From positions 201,914,897-201,978,896 of the forward strand of contig NC_080671.1 of the NCBI RefSeq assembly GCF_030247195.1: 64,000 bases of DNA. Direction: 5' to 3'. Shown here in pieces: positions 46,600-56,329 of the stretch. This DNA comes from Topomyia yanbarensis. Its lineage: Eukaryota; Arthropoda; Insecta; Diptera; Culicidae. The position numbers and the translations under genes were made by a program. How positions within the stretch are numbered: the stretch's first letter is position 1; every line of letters begins with the position of its first letter. The notes under the pieces were generated by a model that saw only the letters and a list, made by a program, of their open reading frames with translations, did not search any database and had not been told where the DNA came from.

Positions 46600-48807
46600 G
46601 GGTTGAACCATCGTTTGTAACTGGTGCCATGATAGTTATTTTAAACTTTGATTAAAAAATTGGTTGAAATATTTCAATTTGAATTCAAAATTAACTGTGA
46701 ATATCATTATAACTGAACACGATACCTGTCGACACGGGGGGAGAATATTTATATTCGTTTCAAGCTAATTTTCACAAGTTTGGAATAAATATCAATTACA
46801 AATAAAGGTTGGATCACACTCCGCGAATTAAAATTGTGCAAGTTTTTTTTTCAGCGAAGCTTAAATAAAAAGTAAACAAAGGTCAAACAAAAAAATAAAC
46901 TTTGACAGAATGATCACAAGTGTTATATTTCATATTGTTGATTGCATATTTCTGTAATGCATCAATGCAGATTGGAACGATTTTATTTGCTAACAACGAT
47001 TCTACGATTTTATAAATAAACAGAAATGAAAGTTTTGAGCATCCTAGTAATATATTTTTACGAACGCCGTTGCGTTCGCAATCAATTATAAAATATTTTT
47101 ATTTGGATGTTTTATGTGAGTTTATTCATATAGGAAAAATGCGTATATTTAAAATCTTTTATTTAATATTTGCTTAGGGTATTTATAGAGTTACTTTGTA
47201 AGCAGTTAACATTCTGATTCAATTTGTGAACTGGTAGTGAAAATAAGGAAATTTATAAAATAGTGCATTTTACGATCTACATCCGATTGTCATTTATTTG
47301 GATCTATCCAATGAAAAATAAACTTTTTTTCGTTATTCACTTTCTTTAATGTGACATACGACAGATATATGGGTAATAAGTCGTGATAACATGTTATTGA
47401 TTTATATTAAGGAATAAAATAATCCCACTTATTCTCACAGCGATATGTAAAAAAAAGAATCAAAACAATTCTTATTGCAGTTTTGATTCGAACTCGCAAA
47501 AAAAACTTTGATCTGAATATGAGATAATCGATTCGATTTATCCAAATGCTCTCCTGTAACTCTTCGATGAGCAATTGGAATCAAGCGTGTAGAGAGATGG
47601 ACAGAACAGAGAAATCAAAAGTACAGGTAAATATAGTTCGACGGTGATTGTCTTTCCTACCTGTTAAAACTGGCTTATTTATTGCCATTTTTATTGCGAG
47701 CAAAGAGAGTCATATTCATCCAGAAGAAAGCCGAAAAGAGGATTGAAAATAACGAAGTATGCGCAAAAGGAGCATGTGATATTTTTGTCTTTTTCCGGTA
47801 ACATGATGCTGCCATTTGCATTACTGCGTTCCGATCGGCAGTACACGGCAATGTTAAAAACCGTACAATGAGGGTAAAAGAAAATTCACTGTTTATGCCA
47901 TTTAATAGTCTGACGTATTTATATTTAGTTAAAATAATTTTGGAATCCTTGATTTAGCTTAAACAAAGTAACATTAGAATTATTTAAGATTCAAGTGGCT
48001 AATACTACGTTCACACAACAAGTAAAAACGTGTTTTAACGCTATCTCGATGACATTTTTCTTGTTGCTAATTATTATAACATGTTTTAACTCTGTAGTGT
48101 GAACATGGTATACAACGTTATTTCACTATTTTGCTAATAATGGTGCATACTATCGTGAACGTTATAAAGTTGTATTGTTAGTCTTTAGCCACTCCAAGGA
48201 TAGAAAAAGCTTCACTAACATTATATTTAGTAGTCAGACAGTTCAGCCAAATCTGACTATTTCAAATTAAATCAAATGCTTAAGAACAATAATGGAAGCT
48301 TACCTTTTTGGGAAACGTTTGTATTAGTTGCTGTTCTGCTGCACATGAAAAAGCCAAAAACAATTATTTATTTGCTTCAGATAATTATGTGGCCATTGGA
48401 AAAGAAATCTGACATTTTAGCCTGGTGGGGCTTATTATACCATCCTACCCAACTACTCCACTAACCATGAATATAGAATTTGGCAGACCTAATTTGCTGA
48501 AAATTAAGTAATTCAAATTATCAGCACGATTACCTAATCAATCCTGAAATACCAAAAGTTCAGTAATTGAGCTGAGAATTTGACAACTTCAAAAACTGAT
48601 TTTCAACGAAGTAAATCTGTCAAATGGGTTAAATCCAAATTGCTGAGCTTTCAACATCTTGGATTGCTAAAACGTTCAATTCAACGAGATTTTGCGACGT
48701 TGTGCGAAAATTGAGAAAACTTCAAATCCCGGTTACAAAATAATAAATTACAATTAATTATTTCCTATAGTCTGCAATCTGTCTGATAATCAATTGACAG
48801 ATATAAC
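46600..48807. other. intergenic, no gene seen
   Basis: AT-rich DNA. Several AACATGTTTTAAC-like words occur around 48,030-48,090. No supported gene. Confidence 0.35.
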
Positions 48808-48943
48808 TTAACCCTTGAATGCGCAATGTTGTTTTAAAACAACATTGCGAAAACCATCTTAAAATTTTCAGAGTAACGTAGTAATGCTGAGAAACAATTT
48901 TCAGAAAATTTGAAAAAAATTGCTTTGCGCCTTTAAGGGTTAA
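48808..48943. mobile_element. piggyBac-type MITE (TTAA-flanked, 128 bp)
   Basis: TTAA-CCCTTGAATGCGCAA at the left and TTGCGCC-TTTAAGGG-TTAA-like sequence at the right (48,921-48,943) form diverged inverted ends. A perfect 28-bp palindrome lies at 48,822-48,849 inside the left half. Non-coding. Confidence 0.6.
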
Positions 48944-48981
48944 CAAATTGAACCTGACACTTGATGCAGACAGTGAATCTT

Positions 48982-49336
48982 CAGGAGGCACCTCGACAAA
49001 ATGCGGTGTAAACCGTAACTCAAAATTTCCTGGACCAATCGTACTGAATTTTGCACAGTTTTTCTTCTTTACATCATTGCCCAGATAACTACAAAAGGTT
49101 TTCGCAAAATGCTTGATATTCTTATTTTTTCAATAGCATTTTCATCATTTTTTAGCATTAATCGGACTTTGGCTTCAAAGGGCTACGAAAAGTTCGAAAA
49201 TCAACCAAGAAATAAAAGCTCCATTAGTTACTTGTGGAGTGATGTTAAAAACAACTATGCAAATGTATCAACGATTGGTCCAGCAGATTTTGAGTTATGG
49301 TGTACACCGCAAAACCAGTTTTCGACGTGGCACCTG
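48982..49336. mobile_element. 355-bp hairpin MITE
   Basis: The left end CAGGAGGCACCTCGA is inverted at the right (TCGACGTGGCACCTG). The arms remain alignable inward (for example CTCAAAAT and CTGGACCAATCG in both). It lies only 38 bp from the TTAA MITE. An open frame across the right arm is not a gene. Confidence 0.6.
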
Positions 49337-50814
49337 ACTGAATAGATAAATAATCTTTGCATCGAAAAAAAGATTAAGGAATCCAATTTTTTGCCGATAA
49401 TACTTTACACAACCCCCTTAAGTTCCGATTTAGGCGATTCTTCCACATTCGACTTTTTGTGTCATTTTTTCAAGTCATTTGCCCAGTCTCAACTTTCACA
49501 ACTTCTTTCAAACCCTGTGCATTTCTGTTCTATCAGATTGTTTGCCGTCATAGTGTTACTTAGGTTGTATGGCATGGCTTTATTTGAAATCTTTTATTTA
49601 ATCTTAGTTTGGATTCTTTCGAAAGCAGTAAAAATATAAGAAAACATTCACTTGCTTATTGTGTTCTTTGTGAGAAGAGTAGAAGAAGTAGAAAAGGGTA
49701 CACATTGTGATTATATATTCTTTTCTTTTCATCTAGTTAAACTAACTAAAAAAATGTGGGTAAATTAAACAGCTTCAGTCATTTTGATAGCCATAAGTAA
49801 ACTAACAAACGAAAACAATTTTTATTTAATGCAGCTCTGCACCCAATTATAAAATTTCGTTCTACGGTCAGTTTCAAAATGATTCGACTTCTGCTAACCT
49901 GTAATATAACTCTTCGACATGGCATTTTCAAATGAGCGTGCAGCACCTTATGGATAGGACGATAAAAAATATCAAAAAAATGACATTTAAAACTCAATTA
50001 TACCTGTTTTTCGTACGGGATAAAACTTGCTTACTTGCCCTCATATGGTTTGTGTGCAACATGGGCCATAATATTGCACATAAAGGTCGAAAAGTTGATT
50101 CAAATTATTGAGATGTATGCAAGAGGAATATGGCGCCCCTTTACCCTGTTTTCATTTGGCTTCAGGATGCAGCCATGTCTGCAATGACAGGTACTAACGT
50201 GTTAGACCGGACTAAACTCAGGCCTAAAATCAAAGATAGTACCGTGCGGCGGTTCCAAATAGCTTCAAGCTTACCGCTATTAAAGTTTTCCGGTGACTTC
50301 AACTTTTTGTCTTCTACCTCAGGAAGCCGCGTGCTGACCGGCGGGCTAATTTTTTTTATACTATTTCAGCCAAGAATAGAACCGCTGGGAACCTGTTTCC
50401 ATGTTGTAAGAATAACGACTAACAACATGCTAGGAGTGCCTAGGTCAAGGTATTGATCCGTATCGAAGACTTAACCTGGAGGGACCATAAGTTTTTGCAT
50501 CATAGCCTTTATTCATTCTATATTGTGTAAATCACTGATGTAAAGCATGAAGTCTAATTCCACACTAAGTAACAGCATGTATTAATATACCGGCTCTTCC
50601 ACGCCAAGCTATAACTTTCAAAACTTTAGTTTAAAAACCACATTTAAAAAAGCTAACTTTCAAGCAGGATTTTTTTTAATTTGGCCTAAAATGAAGCTGT
50701 TGAATTACACAAAAAGTTTTTTGTGGGGCAAGCGATCTGTAGATGAGTCAAAATAAGCCAGTTTTTTTTATTAAATCTGCAACCGTCTACCGACAAATCT
50801 ACATTGATGAATAC
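49337..50814. other. intergenic, no gene seen
   Basis: Only short frames without recognisable domains, up to the LTR retrotransposon insertion. Confidence 0.4.
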
Positions 50815-50818
50815 CTCC
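50815..50818. repeat. 4-bp target-site duplication CTCC (left)
   Basis: Matches CTCC at 60,661-60,664 on the far side of the retrotransposon. Confidence 0.8.
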
Positions 50819-51925
50819 TGTAACCCGTCAGGGTAACAATTTAGCACTGGGTGGAAATATACCCTTTTTTGTGTATACACTCCGTAGAGTGTATTGTTTA
50901 CGTAAAATTATGCTCACCGCTGTTCGGTACCGTTCACATTTAGTTGTAAATTTTTGTTCATTTTCGCGTTTGTGAACGGTTTTATTCGTACAGATAGGTT
51001 AGATAATTTTTGTTTTATGTTTGTGAATTAGTAACATAGGGCTTAGGTAGGCTACCGCTCTCCTCTTGCAAAAATTTGTGTGTACTGGTTATGCTGCTCA
51101 TCGTTGACAGCTGTGCGACAAGGCGGTTGGCGGTTTGTGATAGTCGAGTGCGGAAGGCGGCCATCGAGTTAGATAGTGACGGACCACAGCCAGGAACAGA
51201 CGTCCCAAATTTGTTTCCTTTCTCCGGGACAGTTTTCCGCCACCGTAACTCAGTTCAGTGCGCGCGTGCGACGGCAAATTAAATCCGTCAATAGTGTCGG
51301 TGTGTGGTCCGGGCATTCGTAAACGCGGTGTCGATTCGCCATTAAGGGGTAAGCTAAACGTCAAGGAGTGTTTTCGCTACCCCGGCTAAACATTAAGGAA
51401 TCGTATCACCGACCGTTCTCACTGTGGAGGATCAGTCGAACGAGCCTAGCTCTCCTCCACAGTTAATCGCCAAGGAGAACGAAGCAGGGCGGACAAAGGT
51501 TCCCCCTGGGAAGTGCACTGCGGTGACTTCCGGGATCGCTTGCGGCGAGCAAGTCGATCCGGCGATAATTCGCCAACGTCGCTAGGGAGGTTCCAACAAA
51601 GGAGCCAAGCTCACCTTCCTAGCTAAACGCCAAGGACCGCTGCCGGAGCAGCCAACGATCAAAGGAGAACGCGGCCGTTGTTGTCCCGGCCGGTCGGAAG
51701 AAACCGCCCTCCTTTCCGCCAGCAGTAGCAGATCACCAGCAGCAGCAGCAGCAGTTGAGAGTGGCGGGAATAAAAGTCGGTAAATTTTATAATTTATTGT
51801 TTGTTTACATTTTTTTTGTTGTGTTACGAAATCCGAAAGTCTTGGTAGAAGCACCTAGGCCGCCCTGAAAAGAAGGGTACGCCGGGCAAACAAGAACCCG
51901 AGTAGTGGGCAAAACCCTACTTACA
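50819..51925 (+). repeat. 5' LTR (1,107 bp)
   Basis: Begins TGTAACCCGTCAGGG and ends CCCTACTTACA. A polyadenylation signal AATAAA lies at 51,769-51,774 after an AGC microsatellite. The 5' part has hairpins ACCC-GTCA-GGGT and an 8-bp-arm stem. The middle has four larger dyads between 51,344 and 51,621, separated by TAAWCGCCAAGGA-type repeats. Frames predicted here are not genes; identical ones appear in the 3' LTR. Confidence 0.93.
51344..51636 (+). repeat. LTR dyad array with repeated TAAACGCCAAGGA motif
   Basis: Dyads are at 51,344/51,381, 51,419-51,429/51,451-51,461 (11-bp arms), 51,528-51,560 and 51,579-51,589/51,611-51,621. Motif variants occur near 51,353, 51,385, 51,462, 51,564 and 51,622. 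The same array is in the 3' LTR. Confidence 0.7.
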
Positions 51926-51927
51926 TT

Positions 51928-51940
51928 TGGCGCACAGCGC
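51928..51940 (+). other. putative primer-binding site
   Basis: TGGCGCACAGCGC begins two bases after the 5' LTR. TGG start and position are typical of a tRNA 3'-end primer site. The tRNA cannot be named from sequence alone. Confidence 0.6.
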
Positions 51941-52346
51941 AAAACACACTAAAAAAAATATTTTCCTATTTTGGAAAATATTTTTTTCTTCCGGAGTGTG
52001 GGGTGCTTCTACTAAATCTAGGATTTTCGTAGAACAGTCGGTGAGGTTTCTTCCGCAATATTGTTCCGCGGTCGTATTATTTATTTATTTACATTTGTTG
52101 GCGTATTTTTTCGATTTTTTGTTTTTTTTCCTTTTTATTTTTGTCCGAATTTGTGGATTGCGTTGTTTGTGTTTGGTCTGCCGGACGAGTAGTTTGAAGG
52201 TTGTTGTCATTTATTCGGTTGCGGTGGCCAATCGCCTTGTATTCTCAATCCGGTTTGAGACATTTTTGGAGCAGCTTGATTTCCTGAAATTTTAAGGGAA
52301 TCGTTAGTGGGCGAAAAATCAGAAATAATACCGTGTCAGTACTTAC

Positions 52347-54521
52347 ATGCTTTGTGTCTTGGTGATTTCTTCCAATATAGCGCAAGTTATGATGGCGTTG
52401 GAGAAATTCAACCAAGCGTGTGTGTTCATGCGCGTCGATCATTTACATTTCGATGAGCTGGATTTTGAGTTGCTATCTCGAAGCATTTTTATCTCTCCTG
52501 ATTCGGATCTTTCGGGTGTCCAGCGGCAGCGGCGTCTTCGGGGAATTTTGTCGCATGAGCGGTCGTCTCGGAGGGAATTAGTTCGCAATTTCCGGGGTGA
52601 CGTGGGTGAAGAAAAGGAGATCTGCCTTGGTAAATTACTAACAATCAAGGAAGATCTCCAGTACCGGTGCCCAAACAAGGAGATTTACCGAACACGGTTG
52701 CTTCATTTGGGGTCTAGGCTCCAGGTTATCCGAAATTATGCGGCAGGGGAGGTCAACCAGGATATTTCGGGGTTGCTGGAGGAAGTTCTAGCAGTTTATG
52801 CCAGTCATTTCAGTGACGAACAGGCAGTACTTCCTCCCGACAACCAAGAAGGGGAGGATGGAGAGATTTTGGGAGATTTGCTGAGTACAGACGTACCTGC
52901 AATTCCACAGGGATCCAATCCTTCCGATAACGAAGGATCTCTTTCCAAACAGCTCGTAGGAGACGACCTGTTGCGTGTCTTGTGCGAGATGAGGGACGAG
53001 ATTCGACAATTGCGACAGCAATCCGACGATAATAAAGCCCTAGCGTCTCAGGGGTCTGATGCTTTTTCAAAAGCTACCGAAACGCTAATGGGCGGGATTG
53101 CTTCACTGACAACAATTTCGTCAGTTTTGAGAAAGACGGTTCAAGAAGTTGTCTCACTTCGTGAATCCGTGAATGAACTTCGGGCACTAGTACATCAGAA
53201 GGAAAGTGCTTCCGAGAAGGATCTGCAGACCGATCTGGAAGATTTGCGTTTGATGGACGTACCCGATTCATTTGATGCACCAGAGATTCCTCGCCCAACA
53301 CTGGCGCCCAGTCCCGATCAATTTGTGTTGAAGCGAGGATTCTCGGGTCAACAAAATCTATGTCCATCACTTCCTATCGAGAAACCGAAACAGAATACTG
53401 GATTCACAGCCCCGTACCATACTCAGAACCAGCCTTACGTTCCTGAATTGACCGAACAGCTGGCGGGACCATCATATCCGAACTTTTCGATATCCACCCA
53501 TGCGGGAAACGGATCGATGGTGGCCCCCAGGAATTACTCGCGAAACCCGCAACGCGTCGCTGATTGGAAAATTCGGAAGTATGCTGGAACTGATGAAGGA
53601 ACGGGACTAAATGAATTCTTAGACACCGTAGCGAGTTACGCTGCGTGTGAGCAAATGTGCGAAGACGAACTTTTCAATTCTGCGATGCATTTGTTCACTG
53701 GCAATGCTTTGACCTGGTATCAGGCTATGCGTACGCAAAACCGGTTGTTTAACTGGAACCATCTTGTTTGCGAGCTCAAGGTAAATTTCGTACATCCTGA
53801 ACTTGATGCTACGCTCAAGATGAAGGCTCTCCAGCGCCGGCAGATGCGTAACGAATCTTTCCAGGAATATTTCCTGGAAATGGAAAAAATATTTCGTGCT
53901 ATGACGGTTCCAATGGCACCGAGCGAAAAACTCGACGTGCTCAAGCGGAACCTGAAAGCCGACTATAAACAAATGCTTATCCTCAGGCCAGTGAACACGC
54001 TCTCAGAATTGATGAGTCTTGGTAAATCGATCGACGCCTCCAAGACGCCGATTTATCAGAAAGTTTTCGGTTCTTCTCGGGAAGTTGCTGCTTATTCTGA
54101 TAATCCACCACAAAACAAACAAAAACAAAATAATCAAAACCAAAAGGGAGGTGGACAGAATAACGGCAACGAAAAATCCAAAACGTTTTGGAACAAGAAT
54201 GCCAAACCGGCAGGTCTTGATTCAAGCAAGCCTCCTGACAACCAGAAAAAGAAACAGCAAGGGAATCAGGACGGCAAGAATCTCGACGGAAACAATCAAA
54301 AACCGATCGAACCACCGCAGAAACCTATAATGTGTCTGGAGTATTTGGTGGAAAAGCATCGTCCTCCCGTGCTCGGCGTCTGCTACAATTGTGGAGACAA
54401 AGGACATGAATTTAAGGAATGCCGGAAACCAAATCGGGTCTTCTGTATCGTGTGTGGGTTTAAAGGCTTTGATGTTTCTCGTTGCCCTTACTGCCTAAAA
54501 AACGGGATCAGAACCAACTGA
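52347..54521 (+). CDS. gag: Gag polyprotein of the Ty3/gypsy element
   Basis: The frame is 724 aa from the first ATG. A better-context start is codon 16 (52,392, A at -3 and G at +4). Parts: N-terminal region (1-130) rich in charged residues; a glutamine/serine linker with possible coiled-coil (about 210-300); a retrotransposon capsid domain (about 395-545, from ADWKIRKYAG through SFQEYFLEME); a basic asparagine/lysine-rich stretch (about 590-650); and zinc knuckle CYNCGDKGHEFKEC (679-692, CCHC). A second cysteine group, CIVC...CPYC (700-716), lacks the His. The protein packages element RNA into cytoplasmic particles. The stop lies inside a stem-loop just past the frameshift site. Confidence 0.93.
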   Translation: MLCVLVISSNIAQVMMALEKFNQACVFMRVDHLHFDELDFELLSRSIFISPDSDLSGVQRQRRLRGILSHERSSRRELVRNFRGDVGEEKEICLGKLLTIKEDLQYRCPNKEIYRTRLLHLGSRLQVIRNYAAGEVNQDISGLLEEVLAVYASHFSDEQAVLPPDNQEGEDGEILGDLLSTDVPAIPQGSNPSDNEGSLSKQLVGDDLLRVLCEMRDEIRQLRQQSDDNKALASQGSDAFSKATETLMGGIASLTTISSVLRKTVQEVVSLRESVNELRALVHQKESASEKDLQTDLEDLRLMDVPDSFDAPEIPRPTLAPSPDQFVLKRGFSGQQNLCPSLPIEKPKQNTGFTAPYHTQNQPYVPELTEQLAGPSYPNFSISTHAGNGSMVAPRNYSRNPQRVADWKIRKYAGTDEGTGLNEFLDTVASYAACEQMCEDELFNSAMHLFTGNALTWYQAMRTQNRLFNWNHLVCELKVNFVHPELDATLKMKALQRRQMRNESFQEYFLEMEKIFRAMTVPMAPSEKLDVLKRNLKADYKQMLILRPVNTLSELMSLGKSIDASKTPIYQKVFGSSREVAAYSDNPPQNKQKQNNQNQKGGGQNNGNEKSKTFWNKNAKPAGLDSSKPPDNQKKKQQGNQDGKNLDGNNQKPIEPPQKPIMCLEYLVEKHRPPVLGVCYNCGDKGHEFKECRKPNRVFCIVCGFKGFDVSRCPYCLKNGIRTN

Positions 54522-56329
54522 AGTCGCAGTTGGCAGTAAAGCAGCGCTCCAAACAACTAATAATTAATCCCCAGATTTACGACAGTTTTCGACCGGCTCG
54601 TGATGAGGACTATGATAATTCGTTGTCTGTCGAAACCATCGTCCTTGACGACCCGTTCGATAACCGTCCATTTGCAATTGTCGCAGTGTACGGCAAATCC
54701 TTCAAAGCCTTGCTCGACAGTGGTAGTAACGCCACAATTATAACTAAAAAGCTATACCGAAAGTTTTCGAAAAGTCCCTTGAAAAGGTTGGAACGACCAT
54801 TCGAACTACGTTCTGCAAATGGTCAATCCTTACCAATCATTGGACAAGCGTATCTCCCGTATACTTTTCAAAATTTGACAAAGGTCCTATGCACTCTTGT
54901 AGTAGAGCATCTGACCGTCAACTCCATTCTAGGTATGGACTTTTGGCGCGCCTTTGGGATTTCTCCTGAGATACAAAACTGTGCTCTGTTGAACTCAGGT
55001 CAGGAATCAGAAGACGATGAAGAAGATGAAGTACCGCGTGAGTCGATACTCACTTCGGAACAGTTAGCGCGCGTAGAAGAAGTAAAGAAGTGTTTCCAGG
55101 CAGTAGAGCCCGGAAAGCTAAGCCCAACCTCATTCACAGAGCACAGGATTGTCATCAAAGATGAATTCCAAGGTGCGGCACCCGTTTGCCGATATCCTTA
55201 TCACATGAGCCCAAAGAAACTGTCAAAGGTCTGGGAAGAGGTTGACCGATGGCGGTCTATGGGAATTATCGAGGAGTCTGATTCGGATTGGTCGCTTAAT
55301 ATTGTGGCGGTCACGAAACCAGACGACTCAATCCGCCTTTGTCTAGACGCTAGGCCTCTCAATGAGCGTACTGTACGGGATGCATACCCTCTGCCCCACC
55401 CTGGGCGAATATTGGGCGGCTTACCCAAGGCGAAGTACCTGTCTACCATAGACTTGAAGGAGGCCTTTCTCCAGGTACCCCTGGCCAAGGATAGTCGCAA
55501 ATATACCGCTTTCAGTGTTCCCGGCAGGGGTATGTTCCAATTTACTCGTCTACCATTTGGTCTCGTCAACAGCCCCGCTACTCTGGCGCGACTGATGGAC
55601 CAGGTTCTTGGACGAGGTAAATGGGAACCTTACGTTTTCGTCTACCTAGATGACATCATCGTGGTAAGCGAAACGTTCGAGCATCACATACAGTTGCTCA
55701 AAGCAGTCGCCGATTGTCTAGCAAGAGCCAACCTAACCATCAATTTGGAAAAATCCCGTTTTGGAGTCCCCGAACTTAAGTTTCTTGGTTATTTGTTGAA
55801 TCGGGACGGACTCAAGGTCAATCCTGACAAAATTCAACCTATTCTCGACTACGAGAGACCGGTTACCGTGACGAAACTTCGTCGTTTCCTAGGTATGTGC
55901 GGTTATTACCGCCGCTTCATTGATCGGTTCAGTGAGGTCACTGCTCCCTTGAGCGATCTGCTCAAAACGAAAACCAAGAGCTTAGTTTGGAACTCCGAGG
56001 CAGAACTCGCGTTCCTTAAAATTAAGGAACTTCTAGTCACTCCTCCAGTTTTAGTCCCACCAGACTTCTCCAAAGAATTCATTCTTCAGACAGACGCTAG
56101 TGACGTAGCAGTCGCTGCTGTTCTGGTGCAGGAGTATCCCGAGGGTGAGAAAGTAGTTGCTTACTTTTCGCACAAACTGACCACTCCCCAAAGGAACTAT
56201 CATGCAACTGAGAAGGAAGGTCTGGCGGTGATAATGGCGGTTGAACACTTTCGAGGTTACTTGGAAGGTTATCATTTTCGACTGGTCACTGATTCGTCAG
56301 CGATTACATGGATACTGAAGACTAAATGA
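54482..56329 (+). CDS. pol: Pol, first part: protease, reverse transcriptase, RNase H
   Basis: This frame is -1 to gag and overlaps it by 40 nt, so it is expected to be made by frameshifting at 54,497-54,503, not from the ATG at 54,482. Aspartic protease LLDSGSNATII is at about residues 77-87. An RT domain runs at about 250-430, with RLPFGL and the catalytic YLDD at 388-391. The RT connection and RNase H follow, with FILQTDASDVAVAAVL (from about 532) and a YHATEKEGLAVI motif. It ends at TGA (56,327-56,329) after WILKTK. Family members normally read on into integrase without a break, and the next frame is in phase, so the TGA looks like a nonsense mutation, though readthrough cannot be excluded. 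Confidence 0.92.
   Translation: MPLLPKKRDQNQLKSQLAVKQRSKQLIINPQIYDSFRPARDEDYDNSLSVETIVLDDPFDNRPFAIVAVYGKSFKALLDSGSNATIITKKLYRKFSKSPLKRLERPFELRSANGQSLPIIGQAYLPYTFQNLTKVLCTLVVEHLTVNSILGMDFWRAFGISPEIQNCALLNSGQESEDDEEDEVPRESILTSEQLARVEEVKKCFQAVEPGKLSPTSFTEHRIVIKDEFQGAAPVCRYPYHMSPKKLSKVWEEVDRWRSMGIIEESDSDWSLNIVAVTKPDDSIRLCLDARPLNERTVRDAYPLPHPGRILGGLPKAKYLSTIDLKEAFLQVPLAKDSRKYTAFSVPGRGMFQFTRLPFGLVNSPATLARLMDQVLGRGKWEPYVFVYLDDIIVVSETFEHHIQLLKAVADCLARANLTINLEKSRFGVPELKFLGYLLNRDGLKVNPDKIQPILDYERPVTVTKLRRFLGMCGYYRRFIDRFSEVTAPLSDLLKTKTKSLVWNSEAELAFLKIKELLVTPPVLVPPDFSKEFILQTDASDVAVAAVLVQEYPEGEKVVAYFSHKLTTPQRNYHATEKEGLAVIMAVEHFRGYLEGYHFRLVTDSSAITWILKTK
54497..54533 (+). promoter_or_regulatory. -1 ribosomal frameshift signal (A AAA AAC plus stem-loop)
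   Basis: AAAAAAC at 54,497-54,503 lies in the Gag frame as A AAA AAC, the classical X XXY YYZ heptamer. After a 10-nt spacer comes a stem of 7 perfect pairs, CCAACTG-AAGTCG-CAGTTGG (54,514-54,533). Slipping back one base enters the pol frame, which is already open. The spacer is slightly longer than usual. Confidence 0.85.

Noticed and set aside
51076..51364. Frames inside the 5' LTR (and their twins at 59,812-60,100)
   Set aside because: They are overlapped by dyads and repeated motifs, and lie in the LTR on both strands. Regulatory sequence is the better explanation.
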